A stretch of DNA of 64,000 nucleotides from Astropecten irregularis. Lineage: Eukaryota; Echinodermata; Asteroidea; Paxillosida; Astropectinidae. The notes under the pieces are model-generated. The model was not told the origin of the DNA and searched no databases. It worked only from the letters and a program-made list of their open reading frames with translations. Position numbers and translations under genes: made by a program. Position 1 is the first letter of the stretch; every line of letters starts with the position of its first letter. The stretch covers positions 18,558,931 to 18,622,930 of the forward strand of contig OZ020255.1 of NCBI GenBank assembly GCA_963971285.1. Direction: 5' to 3'. This document shows, in pieces, positions 22,901 to 30,985 of the stretch.

Positions 22901-25490
22901 ATGATTCTTGAGAAGCTGGATGATGTTGGTATCATCAACTCAGCTAACAACGATGGTCTCACGTAAGTTTATCTCTCTCATCCTCCGTACAGTTTCCGTA
23001 AGGGCCTTTTCAAAACGAATGCTCAGACTCAGGCTCCAGCTCTGTCATCCATATGCTGAAAATATAGGTTGTGGTTTGTCATTGAAGCTGAAGCTCTGTT
23101 TTCCTTTTCAAACCAGAGAATCTACTTCCGAACCGCAGCCAAAAGCCTCTATTTTGATGCCTGTTATTGTAGAATGGATTCAGGAAATGGAGCAGGAGCC
23201 TGAGCCTCCATTTGAAAAGGCCATAATATTCCCTTTGGCATGCTTCAAATAGCTGACATTATTGCACTGTATGGCTAAGAAATCTGACATAAAATCTCAA
23301 AAACTGAAGAAAAAAACTGAATGAGATCTTTTTATCAGGCATGCAACTTTTCCTCGGATCAGCTGATTTCCCCTCTTTTTTTCACTTCACTTGTATGCCA
23401 TTTTTAAGTGAAAAAAAAACACTGTACAAAGTATGATGAAGATTGGAATTTTCTCATCAATTGTGAAGTCCAACTTGCATGCATGTTATATTATTTTTGT
23501 CTTCAAAATTGCAGATAATTTCAAATAAGGTCTGGCTTGGCCTATTTCTTTAGCACTGTAAAGCGCTGTGATACCTTATGCATGTCGCCTCTCCCAGAAT
23601 CAAATTCTATCTTCCGAGAGAGGTCAAAGATGATCTCGGAGAAATATAAACTTCAAATGGTTAGGATTGTTGTGACAAATGACTCTGACTTTTGCACCAA
23701 CAGACCACTGCATATAGCCGCCCGATCTGGTCTGGTATCCGTAGTCCAAGAATTGATATCTAAAGGAGCTAGTCTATTAGCATTGGATAACAAAGGTGAG
23801 GCTGAGCTGCTTACTGAGATGCTAGCCGGTGTCCGGATAGACTCGAAATGATCATTTAATAGGCTATGTACTAAATCATCTCCTGATGATGACTAGAGCA
23901 GGCTAGTTGAATCATTGAGACCTTACGAGAAGTGCGACTAAATAAGAAGTGCGAAAGTACAAATGATTCTTACATGGTGCTTCCGTTAACCAATCCACAT
24001 ATGTACTAAATAGCTAGCAGATTTTATAACGAACACGCCGGGATGCACAGATATTGCCTCTACATTGTAGACAAAAATTGGGAGCCAAATGTTTGGTATA
24101 GCAGTGTTTGTTATAGTGGCATTCCACTGTATTAAAAAGGAGCGTGACCTGTGACTAAAAACAAAGTCCTTCAATCAAATAAAATCTTTCAATGTCATTT
24201 TATAGTTGGGTTTTAATTATCACCTAAGAATTTGTGATTAAAAAAAAAATGTTTACTGTCTGAATGAAATGAAATTGTTTGTTTGGCAAAACATTTGAGC
24301 AAATTATGCGGGTATATCTAGACTACATTGTAATTTGTTTTAGCGCGTCACATAATTGGCTGCACTGACTGAAATCCAATAGACATAGTGATGGACACAC
24401 TGCTAATATTCATGCATCACTATTTGATTTGCCTGTACGTTGTTTGCCCTGTCCATAGTTGTACCCTTAAACTTAAACCATGGCTGCTAACCATATTATT
24501 TTGCTATCATTATTTTTATTCAAACTGCTCTTACGTTTGAAGTCTTGGTTGTAACTGCAAATCTATAGCATGCTTGTTCCATTTCCCTCGCATTCTAACT
24601 TATCAAACCTGTAATTTCATTTGCTTGTGGCAGCATCCTCACTGTCATTAATGCTATTCCTGCTTCAGCTTTTCCACCTGCTCTTGGCACCTGTCCACCC
24701 TAGCACTGATTTTCCCTTAGCCACACCCCTGTATTTAATTCCTCCACTGTGTTTAGACACTCCCTCTGCATTTAGCCACACCCTCTCCATTTAGCCACAC
24801 CCCTTCATTTAGCCACTCCCTCTGCATTTACCCACACCCCTTCATTTCGCCACATCTCTGCATTTAGCCTCTCCCTCTGCATTTAGCCACTCCCTCTGTG
24901 TTTAGCCACACCCCATCATTTAGCCACACCCCATCATTTAGCCACACCTCTACATTTATCCACATCCATTACATTAAGCCACTCCCTCTGCATTTAGCCA
25001 CACCCCCTCATTTAGCCATTCCCTCTGCATTTAGCCACTCCCCCTCATTTAGCCACTCCCTCTGTATTTAGCCACTCCCCCTTCATTTAGCCACTCCCTC
25101 TTCATTTAGCCACACCCCCTCATTTAGCCACTCCCACTATAATTTATCCACTTTCCCTTGCCCTAATAATCCCTGTCCTATAAACACCACCAGCCACTGG
25201 CATATTACTGCTTGAATACATAGTATAACCCGTCAATTATTTGGATTTACTTTGTAGGTTACACCCCTGCCCTTAGTTGCGCCCCAACAGACAAGATAGC
25301 CGATTGTTTAGCCATCATCCTGGCCCACATGTTGCCGTTTTCCCCAGCCAGTACAGCCACCAATTCACGTATTGCCCTGGCCATGAGCGGGGAGCTCGGC
25401 CGTCTCAGGAATGCTAGCCTTGAGTTTACCGACGGCAATCGCAGTAGAGGGGAAAGTAACGCTGATACTTCAGATTCTGAGACCTACTGA
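1984..25490 (+). CDS. PPP6 regulatory ankyrin-repeat subunit (ANKRD28/44/52 family), 5'-partial
   Basis: Exons: 1984-2109, 2705-2870, 9184-9298, 10141-10223, 10819-10885, 11740-11949, 12416-12527, 12642-12716, 13126-13327, 13878-14083, 14568-14772, 15549-15636, 16472-16555, 17118-17263, 22181-22266, 22880-22962, 23704-23795, 25258-25490 (TGA). All are bounded by AG/GT and all 17 junction phases fit, giving 792 residues. The product is a run of about 20 ankyrin repeats ([53 protein letters not shown]) and the short family tail ending DSDSETY. It aligns end to end, as I recall it, with roughly residues 260-1053 of human ANKRD28, so about seven N-terminal repeats lie before the window. In vertebrates these proteins are scaffolds of protein phosphatase 6. 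Which of the three vertebrate paralogues it matches cannot be settled; an invertebrate may have one co-orthologue. The TATA box, start codon and first exons are not in view. Confidence 0.95.
2157..2502 (-). mobile_element. TTAA-type MITE, family X (reverse copy)
   Basis: Reverse-oriented relative of the copies at 21000-21364, 35601-35945, 42174-42525 and 42926-43282. It contains CATGAATCTGTATTTCTTTG and ends AAGTATGATATTACCTTTAA. Located in the first intron seen in the window. Confidence 0.75.
3069..3316 (+). mobile_element. GGCTC-end MITE (family W)
   Basis: Begins GGTTTACGAAACTCAGGCTC and ends with the complement (GAGCCTGAG...TTTCGTAAATGCCC). The core GAGAATCTACTTCCGAACC recurs in eight or more copies, for example 23000, 34048, 41380, 50500 and 51793. 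Confidence 0.85.
4730..4800 (+). repeat. Fragment of a second tRNA-derived SINE (SINE-2)
   Basis: A TPsiC-arm-like GGGTTCAAATCCCAC is followed by GAGCCAGTGCGTGATTTTTG and CATGTGCACTCAA. The same order of words occurs on the minus strand at 46535-46640, where the tRNA part is more complete. Confidence 0.55.
5453..5645 (+). mobile_element. Tigger/pogo-like MITE, near-complete
   Basis: 193 bp running from TACAGTGGAACGCCGCTATA to GGCGTTCCACTGTA, with inverted ends flanked by TA-rich sequence. This is the best-preserved copy in the window. Confidence 0.85.
6046..6170. repeat. Repeat family R (GGATCAGCTGATTTCC core)
   Basis: Shares the core and the end AAGTCCAAGTT with copies at about 9786-9920 and 23336-23486. 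In the best copies the ends GCATGCAACTT and AAGTTGCATGC (or close variants) are inverted, so it is a small foldback element. Confidence 0.7.
6174..6374. repeat. Foldback MITE, family S (TGTGGATCGGTTTGCGGAAA ends)
   Basis: About 200 bp, folding back over nearly its whole length. The arms contain ACTTTCGCACTT/AAGTGCGAAAGT and end TGTGGATCGGTTTGC/GCAAACCGATCCACA. Diverged partial relatives lie at 23885-24000, 45887-46005 and 59728-59845. Confidence 0.85.
6410..6804. mobile_element. TTAA-flanked MITE with AGGGAGCATGTAGGATTTGC ends
   Basis: The left end TTAAAGGGAGCATGTAGG and right end CCTGTACGCTGCCTTTAA are inverted and share the TTAA edge seen in families X and Y. The interior has no coding frame. 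Confidence 0.7.
7159..7513 (-). mobile_element. TTAA-type MITE, family Y (reverse copy)
   Basis: The reverse complement starts AGGTACAGTACAGGATTGGT and carries the core shared with family X (GCTGTATTTATCCAGAAATT-like). Other copies: 28789, 29127, 34974. Confidence 0.75.
7891..8030. repeat. Foldback element, GGGGTCGATTTCAC type
   Basis: 140 bp from GGGGTCGATTTCACGAAGCC to GACATCGACCCC. The inner arms carry GATCGATCGTAACT and its near-complement. It shares only the outer ~13 bases with the GGGGCCAATTTCAT elements. Confidence 0.8.
8281..8315 (+). repeat. SINE-1 3' fragment
   Basis: Contains CAGTCAATTTTTCTTTGTTC plus the CACTTTTCAAT tail and nothing of the tRNA body. It abuts a family Q repeat. 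Confidence 0.65.
8325..8525. repeat. Repeat family Q (AGGAGGGCCTGACGCATTTC)
   Basis: Two diverged copies of the CGATCCTAGCAGGATCTTT block, one partly inverted, followed by CCAAGCATTTTATAAATTTC and AGCAGTTTGCAGCAGTTTAT. Relatives at 34400-34510, 40800-40935, 45488-45612 and 58081-58265. Confidence 0.75.
9369..9445 (+). repeat. (TAA)n followed by TTTATATAGCGC repeat end
   Basis: TAA repeats run into GGCATTTATATAGCGCATTT and CAAAGCGCTGTGC. I know this arrangement as the end of a dispersed element in many marine animal genomes. The family was not identified. Confidence 0.5.
9700..9930. repeat. Relic of a foldback end plus a family R copy
   Basis: 9705-9752 resembles one arm of the element at 57931-58080 (GGATTTGGGCTTTAGTGATG). 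9786-9920 repeats the GGATCAGCTGATTTCC family R unit. Confidence 0.6.
9972..10098. repeat. Foldback MITE, family T (AGGCTGCATCCGAA ends)
   Basis: 127 bp. The inner arms hold GAGCTAGGTCTAGGTCTTC and a diverged complement, and the ends are GCTGCATCCGAA/TTTCGGACGCAGC. A second copy is at 49197-49320. It lies 43 bp before an exon. Confidence 0.75.
10266..10489. repeat. Foldback element, GGGGCCAATTTCAT family (TTAAGCAC subtype)
   Basis: Starts GGGGCCAATTTCATAGAGGA and ends GCTCTATGAAATTAGCCCT. The interior includes CACAAGGAGTTTTGGCT, as in the copies at 15938, 22299 and 22515. Confidence 0.8.
11475..11669 (-). mobile_element. GGCTC-end MITE (family W), reverse copy
   Basis: TTTACGAAACCTCGGCTTGG at the left and a matching end at the right, with a diverged reverse core. 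It sits about 70 bp before a coding exon. Confidence 0.7.
11953..12385 (-). mobile_element. LINE 3' remnant, split by a foldback element
   Basis: The minus strand encodes [18 protein letters not shown], the C-terminal signature of many non-LTR retrotransposons. The coding block is duplicated in tandem (about 12205-12280 and 12306-12375), and the element ends in a GAAGAAGAAGAA-type tail at 11953-11966. A 148 bp foldback (12054-12201) interrupts it. The tail begins four bases after the exon boundary at 11949. The frame is broken and there is no reverse transcriptase domain. Confidence 0.65.
12054..12201. repeat. Foldback element, GGGGCCGATTTCAT type with ACGCGTCGCA arms
   Basis: 148 bp from GGGGCCGATTTCATAAAACT to ATATGAAATCGGCCCC. 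The inner arms are built on repeated GACGCGTCGCA, unlike any other copy. Confidence 0.8.
12798..13094. repeat. SINE-1 inverted dimer
   Basis: 12798-12870 is a minus-strand tRNA-like part. 12870-13094 is a full plus-strand copy whose tRNA-like body is at 12995-13067. The tail stops 31 bp before the coding exon at 13126, so the dimer occupies most of a 409 bp intron. Confidence 0.8.
13339..13508. repeat. Foldback MITE (GAGTTTGCAACGC arms)
   Basis: The arm CCCCCAAGAGTTTGCAACGC is complementary to GCGTTGCAAACTCTTGGGGG, with a short spacer. It begins 12 bp after the exon ending at 13327. Confidence 0.85.
14094..14290 (+). mobile_element. GGCTC-end MITE (family W), 3' end lost
   Basis: GTTTACGAAACTCAGGCTCA and the usual core are present, but the right GAGCCTGAGCC arm is missing. 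It starts about 10 bp after the exon ending at 14083. Confidence 0.7.
14803..15103. repeat. Two adjacent or nested foldback elements
   Basis: 14815-14945 folds on TTGAGAACCGGTCTTCAAGT and its complement, with an ACAATTG-rich centre. 14955-15103 folds on ATGAGTTTGCAACGCGTTGG, the same arm as the element at 13339. The outer GGCCGATTCACAAT and ATTGTGAAACGCC suggest one inserted in the other. Confidence 0.75.
15312..15362 (-). repeat. SINE-1 3' fragment
   Basis: GTCATTGAAAGGTGAACAAA followed by AATTGA and the start of the tRNA-like body in reverse. The rest is lost. Confidence 0.6.
15865..16240. repeat. ~75 bp direct duplication flanking a foldback element
   Basis: About 15865-15936 and 16163-16240 repeat a unit containing CCATCAGCCTTC and GTACAGTGCTCTACCA. 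Between them (15938-16160) is a GGGCCAATTTCATAGAGCTG foldback element. The duplication is too long to be an ordinary target-site repeat. Confidence 0.55.
16675..16716 (+). repeat. Tigger-like MITE fragment
   Basis: TACAGTGAAATGCCACTATA followed by ATGAACACCGCTATAGAGG: only the terminal 40 bases of the element. Confidence 0.5.
17417..17878 (+). repeat. Tandem repeat, ~95-104 bp unit, about 4.5 copies
   Basis: Units beginning AAAAGCCAGGCCAGGCCTGG and ending CTGGATCATAGTTG start near 17524, 17627, 17721 and 17817. They diverge by indels around GGGCTTTGCCTGGGC. The array is intronic. Confidence 0.85.
18115..18330 (+). repeat. Pyrimidine-rich imperfect tandem repeat
   Basis: Repeats of TACCCTCCACCCATA and CCTACCCCATCCACCCCTA, with strong C/G strand skew. 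No frame of gene quality. Confidence 0.75.
18355..18785. repeat. Long foldback element, 431 bp
   Basis: The ends TAGTCTTGGTTCACGACTAT and the complement (ATAGTCGTGAACCAAGACTA) are perfect. The inner arms (ACGTACAAACCGATTACC, TACGTAAAGGCCT) continue the fold imperfectly for about 80 bp. Its CpG and TACGTA content is well above that of the neighbouring intron. Confidence 0.85.
19166..19278. repeat. Short foldback MITE (GGGCCTGTTTGTTTAATGC ends)
   Basis: Second copy of the element at 1742-1861, with the same ends and a diverged GGATCC-bearing interior. Confidence 0.85.
19501..19820 (+). repeat. ~46 bp tandem repeat carrying ATGAATATTCATGAG
   Basis: The palindromic ATGAATATTCAT lies near 19507, 19553, 19599 and 19692, with a degenerate copy near 19646 and an isolated one near 19803. 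The units are joined by GTGCAGTCAACTGGACA. The array sits in the 4.9 kb intron between exons ending at 17263 and starting at 22181. Confidence 0.85.
20047..20236 (-). repeat. SINE-1 copy
   Basis: Near-complete minus-strand copy: tail AACCACAAGGGAAACTGACT, tRNA-like body with GGATTCGAACCGGCGACC, then the 5' block complementary to GACTGCCAAACGAACAAAG. Confidence 0.8.
21000..21364 (+). mobile_element. TTAA-type MITE, family X, best copy
   Basis: The inverted ends TTAAAGGTAGTATCATACTT and the complement ending GATACTACTTTAA match for about 24 bp. The right half carries the core shared with family Y (GGATAAATACACCATTTCAG). Confidence 0.85.
21944..22086. repeat. Partial copies of two foldback families, fused
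   Basis: 21944-22030 matches part of the element at 25646-25782 (GGCAACCACTAGCCAGTGAC). It is followed directly by a family W right end (GAGCCTGAGACGGAGCCTGA). Confidence 0.65.
22299..22758. repeat. Two foldback elements of the GGGGCCAATTTCAT family
   Basis: 22299-22466 is a left-end copy (ACCAATTTCATAGAGCTGCT). 22515-22758 is a complete copy in the opposite arrangement, ending GCTCTATGAAATTGGGCCC. Both contain the CAAGGAGTTTTGGCT word or its complement. Confidence 0.75.
23000..23231 (+). mobile_element. GGCTC-end MITE (family W)
   Basis: Runs from GGGCCTTTTCAAAACGAATG and AGACTCAGGCTCCAGC through the GAGAATCTACTTCCGAACCG core to GCCTGAGCCTCCATTTGAA. The ends differ from other copies (CTTTTCAAAA instead of GTTTACGAAA) but still pair with each other. 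Confidence 0.8.
23336..23486. repeat. Repeat family R, near-complete
   Basis: GCATGCAACTTTTCCTCGGA at the left and GTCCAACTTGCATGC at the right, with GATCAGCTGATTT inside. Confidence 0.75.
23885..24131. repeat. Family S fragment followed by a Tigger-like MITE fragment
   Basis: 23885-24000 has GAGACCTTACGAGAAGTGCG and ends near CCAATCCACAT. 24017-24131 has TATAACGAACACGCCGGGAT and ends GGCATTCCACTGTA. Confidence 0.7.
24700..25160 (+). repeat. Minisatellite, ~18-19 bp unit (CATTTAGCCACACCCCCT)
   Basis: More than 20 imperfect units alternating CATTTAGCCACACCC and CATTTAGCCACTCCCTCTG. It lies in the last intron and ends about 100 bp before the final coding exon. Confidence 0.9.
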
Positions 25491-25645
25491 GACGTTCTCT
25501 CTAACGCTTCTCTCTCTCACGATCTCTCTATTTTGTTTTGTTTTGTTTTTGTTTTGTTAATGTTAACCCTAAGTGGCATCTAATAGCAGGAATGTATAAT
25601 TGGTAACCTGTACAGGTTGTGTCTTTCATTTCAACCTGTTAACGT

Positions 25646-25782
25646 AGGCCGTGTCCCAATTCTCTGGCCGCAGCTGCAAATTACGCACGCCCCTATGGCA
25701 GCCACTAGCCAGTGACTGCAGCCATTTCCATAGACTTGTGTGTTGTTTGCGGTCGCAGCCAGAGAATTGGGACACTGCCTTA
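25646..25782. repeat. Foldback MITE (GTGTCCCAATTCTCTGGC ends)
   Basis: GGCCGTGTCCCAATTCTCTG pairs with CAGAGAATTGGGACACTGCC. The centre CTATGGCAGCCACTAGCCAG is not palindromic. It lies 156 bp after the stop codon, probably in the 3' UTR. Confidence 0.85.
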
Positions 25783-25963
25783 ATACCACGGTATATCATG
25801 CGCTTGGCTAGAGGTCATTGCAGATGAGATTGAAACTAGTATAATATGTTAACCTCTGTCACTATCACAAGCATATTATTACAAGCACACATGCATGATA
25901 GCCACAGAGGCTGTCATTTTGAAATATTGCACAAAATAACATCGCCAGATTTACTTAAGGATG

Positions 25964-26225
25964 TCGCCCAAAGGGTGCCCTTTTGCCCAGAGGTACCCTT
26001 GTCGCCCAGAGGGGCCCTTGTTGCCCAGAGGTGCCCTTGTCGCCCAGAGGTGCCCTTGTCGCCCAGAGGGGCCTTTGTCGCCCAGAGGTGCCCTTGTCGC
26101 CCAGAGGGGCCTTTGTCACCCAGAGGTGCCCTTGTCGCCCATAGGCGCCCTTGTCGCCCAGAGGCGCCCTTGTCGCCCAGAGGCGCCCTTGTCGCCCAGA
26201 GGTGCCCTTGTCACCCATGTTGCCC
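25964..26225 (+). repeat. 19 bp minisatellite (CCCTTGTCGCCCAGAGGTG)
   Basis: About 13-14 units with few changes. Because 19 is not a multiple of three and the unit has no stop in any frame on either strand, it produces long spurious open frames both ways (apparent repeats of LSPRGALVAQR). Confidence 0.95.
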
Positions 26226-26746
26226 AAAGCCATGCATAGCCCTTGTTTCAGTCTATCACAAAGGAAATTGTATATTCAGAAAATGTAAAAAAAAAAAAAA
26301 AATTATAATAATAATAATAACTGAATTAATCAAATTAACAAATTATTTTCTTATGGTGGACCAAAGGTGAAAGTAATCCATGTATGTGTACAAAATCATA
26401 TTAAAGCGTTACTTTTTTCTTATCAATTGTATCGGGCTGTAACATGTATTAAGGTAGTTTGAATATTTTGTATCATATATAAAGTTGAGTAGAAAGCTAG
26501 GAATAATTTTGTAATACTTTGGACAGCCGTCTTTCAGGTGTACATTAATTCTTGCTCAGTTTGGTACAAATATTGTTTAAGTTTTTTTATTTTCTATTTT
26601 TTAATCTGAAATTTAGCTTCATCTTCAAAATGGTTTTGGCGTGAACATGGCATTATTGGGTTTGTTGTTTTAATAATTCCCATCTGGTCGTCTGTGAGGT
26701 ATTATGTTGGAGATATGTAACCATACCAACATGTGACGATCAACCA

Positions 26747-27475
26747 GGGCCCAATTTCATGGAATCCGTTACGGCCTATTTTTGTGCTTACGGGCACTGC
26801 TGCGCGTGTAATCTATTTCATGGAATCCGTAAGCAAGACTCTCGGTTAGCAAAGAATTTCTAGGGTAACCGTGATCATTTTCTGCTACCGCGCTGTCGTA
26901 GGCATTCTGCACAAATTCCTTGCTTACCGTTACCTAAAAGGAAACTCTTCCGTGAAATACGCTAACCTTAACCCAAAATATTCTGCTACCGTAAGCGAAG
27001 AATTTTTGCTAATGGTAACGCATTCCATGAAATTGGGCCCAGGCCACCAACCAGCCTGTTTTTGTTCACCGGTTCCCGCTACTTTGTGGTTGGTAACCAG
27101 CTTAATTGGGTTGTGTTGCTTGTGGCTGGTGCTTCAACCTGTATGAAGCCTCTGTACAGTTGGCATTTCACATAGGGTTGTATGTGCAGGGTCGATACCA
27201 GGGCCCAATTTCATGGAATCCGTTACCGTTAGCAACAATTCTTTGCTTACGTTAGACTTTTTTGGTAACGGTTAGCGTATTTCACAGGAGAGTTTTCTTT
27301 TTGGTAATAATAAGCAAGGTTTTTCTGCAGAATGCATATGACAGCGCGTTAGCAGAAAATAATCATGGTTATCAAAAAATCAAAAAAAACAAAAATCTTA
27401 CGTACGGATTCTATGAATAGATTTCACGCAATCTAAGCACAAAAATAGGCTGTAATGGATTCCATTAAATTGAGC
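26747..27475. repeat. Two foldback elements, GGGCCCAATTTCATGGAATC subtype
   Basis: 26747-27040 and 27201-27475 share GGGCCCAATTTCATGGAATC ends (the second has a decayed right end) and inner words built on CCGTTACC and GCTTACG. They differ from the TTAAGCAC subtype inside but share the outer bases. Confidence 0.8.
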
Positions 27476-27796
27476 ACTTTTTTGTGCTTGGTTGGCGTTG
27501 TGGTTGGTCGTCATACATATGAGCTGATTCATGTCTCTTATCTTGTGCCAAATCATAAACTTGAATACTCTGTGGGCATTTTAAGTGGCACGATTTCAGA
27601 TGGACACTAGCGTGTATAATATTTGTCTTTGTAAATAAACGTATCACTACAGACCTCGTCAATGAACGCCCAATATGTACCAAGGGAGCATATGTATCAT
27701 TACATCAGTATATTGTAAGGTAACATCATGGTGAACTGTATCCTCTTGTTAGTATTCCCGTGTGAATATGCCTTTCGCAAGTTGGAAATTGACCAA

Positions 27797-28102
27797 TATC
27801 TGGTACACTGAATTCTTTCACTGAACATTAACATCAAAATCTGAATTTTCCAGACTAAAGACACTGTTGTTGTATCACATGATTTGGGGCAAGCTTTTGC
27901 TTAGTTACACATCAGACGTCTTGCGCCAATGCGCTGTTCATAATGGATAAGAATGACACAAAGGAACCAGTCCATTCCAGAGATGGGTATCGCTATGCAA
28001 AAGCTTGCCCCGAATCATGTGATATAGCAACAGAGTCTTTAGTCTGGGAAATTCAAAGTGGGGTGTTAAAATACAATGCAAGAAAACTGTGTACCAGATA
28101 CT
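27797..28102. repeat. Foldback element with ~120 bp arms
   Basis: ATCACATGATTTGGGGCAAG and AGACTAAAGACACTGTTG pair with CTTGCCCCGAATCATGTGAT and CAACAGAGTCTTTAGTCTGG. The fold extends out to CTGGTACAC/GTGTACCAG. Confidence 0.85.
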
Positions 28103-28480
28103 GTTCAGATTTAACACGCAAATGGATAATTGTGGGGATATGCCTTCCAATGGATTACGATTGTAATTAAGACAAATTGTATTTGTAGACTTGTCATTAA
28201 ATGCACAGGTGCATACAGCACTACATAAAGGATCATCCCTTTTACACTGCAGGTGTTTAACCACCTGTCAACAAAGATCACATCTTGTACCCAATTAATT
28301 AACAATTCTCCCCTTAGTATGTAAACTATTCTACCATTGCAGTCTGCCAGTTTGTGTACAGAAGATATCAGTATTTTCAGCTATTGTGTTATGCTATACA
28401 TGTTTTGAAATGAAATAACTCTGTTCCGTACATTACACCAGCCTCAAGCAATGTACAGGACAGATTAAGTTCCCCCTTGG

Positions 28481-28790
28481 CTCTTAAAGAGGATGTTCAA
28501 CACTCAACAAACCTCGCTTTATTTGTTAGAACTATAACCACTAAATTGCTTGACATGAGGCAAAAAAATATTCTTTTGAAAAGCCTCCGTAGTGTGACGT
28601 CACAAAATCACACAGATTTGTCTGCTGCCCCCATTGACGAAATTCAGACAGTTTCAATTTTGGGGTAGCTTGCGGGTTGAGCATGTTGAGAGAAAAATCA
28701 TCCAAAAAAAATCATGTCAAGTAATTTAATGATTATAGTTCTAACAAATAAAACAAGGTTTGTTGAGTGTTGAAGATCCTCTTTAAAGGT
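28481..28790. mobile_element. TTAA-flanked MITE (AGAGGATGTTCAACACTCAA ends)
   Basis: The inverted ends TTAAAGAGGATGTTCAACAC and GTGTTGAAGATCCTCTTTAA extend over about 50 bp. It contains a TGACGTCA at about 28598. It directly abuts a family Y copy. Confidence 0.8.
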
Positions 28791-29463
28791 TCAGTACAGG
28801 ATTGGTAACATACCCAAACAGAAATGTTCACAGATTGACGTATAACGTTCTATTTCCGCCTGAAATGGTGTATTTATCCAGAAATTAGTCTAAAAACAAA
28901 GATCTAAAACAGTTTTGATCTCAGGGTAAGATCAAAACTATTCTTTATGTATATTTCATTCTCCCAAATTATTATTTTCCAGTAGAATGTAGCTCCATGT
29001 CTTGTGTGTCATTCCCCATCTACTTCCATTTCCATTGTGGACATTTATTTACCTTCCTTATCAGTTTTTGTACTGAGTAAAGAAACACACAAACAAAAAA
29101 TTAAACAAAACAAAACAAAGTTTTATTAAAGGTTCAGTACAGGATTGGTAACATACTCAAACAGAAATCTTCACAGATTTACGGATAACTTTCCGGCTAT
29201 GAAGATGGTGCTGGTAGAAACATGCCGTTTCCTGCAAAAATGCTGTTATTTATCCAAAAATGAGTAAAATAACGACCGAAAACAGTTTTGATCTCTGTGA
29301 ATAGATTTGAAAGTACTGTGAGCATTTTTCATTGTTTTCTACAGTTTCCAATGATGACATGAGCTGAAAATTTCACAGGTTTGGTTTTATTCCATGACAA
29401 ATCAAATTATGAGCAGTCTGCAGCTGCTCTGTCACCTTTACCAATCCTGTATTATGCCTTTAA
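28789..29463 (+). mobile_element. Two family Y TTAA MITEs (one truncated, one complete)
   Basis: 28789-28970 starts AAAGGTTCAGTACAGGATTG and stops in the core. 29127-29463 is complete, ending CCAATCCTGTATTATGCCTT followed by TAA. Confidence 0.75.
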
Positions 29464-30649
29464 TAGGCGTTATCAATAACTGATAATTATCAATATTGAG
29501 AATACTATTTACGTTACTCAAATGGTGCTTGCTACATGTACATGTATATTGGTCAGGATTATTTTGGATGATAAATAATCATTCTTTAAATTGACTTTTT
29601 TGTGTAGCTTGGAATTACTGAGCTTCGTCAATAAAATGAGGTGTATAAAAAAATGGACAAAAAGTTAGTTTTTTGTGAGTGCACTCATTACATTTACACT
29701 CTGTACTGTGACAAATGGTTCGCATTGGTCAATTATAATTGCAAAGTGACATCACAAATCATATCTATTTTGGCTGTATTAACAAATCGTTTAAACAATG
29801 AATCTTAAAAGGTTCATTTTTTTATGACGCTTTGTCACACTTGTGTCAAAGATTTTGTGAGCAAAATTCCAGAGATTGTGTTTTTCAGCCCAACCATGTA
29901 GATCATTGTACAACCCAAAGACAGCCTATACAGGTGTCTATTTAGTTTCCCCTTCAATGGATGCAACAGTCCCATTGACAACTTCCTTAATTTAGGGAGA
30001 GAAGTTCCTCTTTCCATTTACTGTTGTTCAATTGACTCGGCTCGGTTTGAGTACGGTATTGTCTTCTTTATCAAGGAGGAATGTTCATGGTAGTATGAAT
30101 TCAAACCACATTGAGTAATCATTTAGATATAAAACTATTTTGTTATTGTTGACATGCACATTCCTCCGTAGTAAACAAATCGCTATTGCAACAGTGTCTT
30201 GGCAAAGTGCCAAATGGTGCTATTCTCAACTTGTGAAATGGTATTTGCTTTCCCTGCAGGCTTCCCCCCCCCCCCACCCCCCAACACCCAAACACCACCC
30301 TCTTGGTCCCTGACAATTCCCAATCTGATGAAGTCTGAAAAGAACCTTCAATCCATTGTTGAATAGCAAACACAAAACCTTTTTAAAACAGGGTTATTGT
30401 CTCCTCCCCCCCCCCAACCTCTGGGTCCCTTTTAATCGGATGAAGTCTCAGGGAAAACTTCTATCTAGGTTTAGTGAAGTTATGAAAGACGTCTGCAGTG
30501 TTGCATCAGCACTTAGCAGTGTCCAGGGGATGTTCTGTAGTATACGTGTAGTTCCTCTTTTGTTTATAATCCCGCCTATGTCGCTAAGAAATCATTATAT
30601 TGGATAATAATAATCTCATTGAGAACTTGACAGTTTTATTTTTAATCAT

Positions 30650-30985
30650 TAAATAACCACAAGGGAAACTTCAGTCAGTTTCCCTTGTGGTTATTTGATG
30701 ATTATATTAATTAAAAAGCTGTATCCTCTTTGAGCGATCCCCCATGTACTGTTCCCAGGTTGCAGCATTGCTGCGTGTATCATTGAAACGATCCCGGGGG
30801 TGTGGCGGTGTGTGCGTGGTTTCATGGTTTCTGACTGCCAAACGAACAAAGATAGTTGACTATTGGGGTCACCACCAACGTAGGGCTGGATGGCTCAGTT
30901 GGTAGAGCGCCTGTACGGTATTCAGGAGGTCGCCAGTTCGAATCCCGCTCCAGTCAATTTTTCTTTGTTCACTTTTCAGTTTTAT
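30650..30985 (+). repeat. SINE-1 copy with tail motif also at its 5' side
   Basis: The tRNA-like body is at about 30885-30955 (GGGCTGGATGGCTCAGTTGG, later GTTCGAATCCCGC). Upstream, 30652-30710 carries the tail motif TTTCCCTTGTGGTTATTTGA next to its own inverted copy. Confidence 0.8.

Noticed and set aside
25846..26370. Apparent repetitive protein of up to 174 residues
   Set aside because: Translation of a 19 bp minisatellite that is open in all frames on both strands.
27938..28668. Opposing open frames suggesting a small gene
   Set aside because: They lie in a foldback element (27797-28102) and a TTAA MITE (28481-28790).
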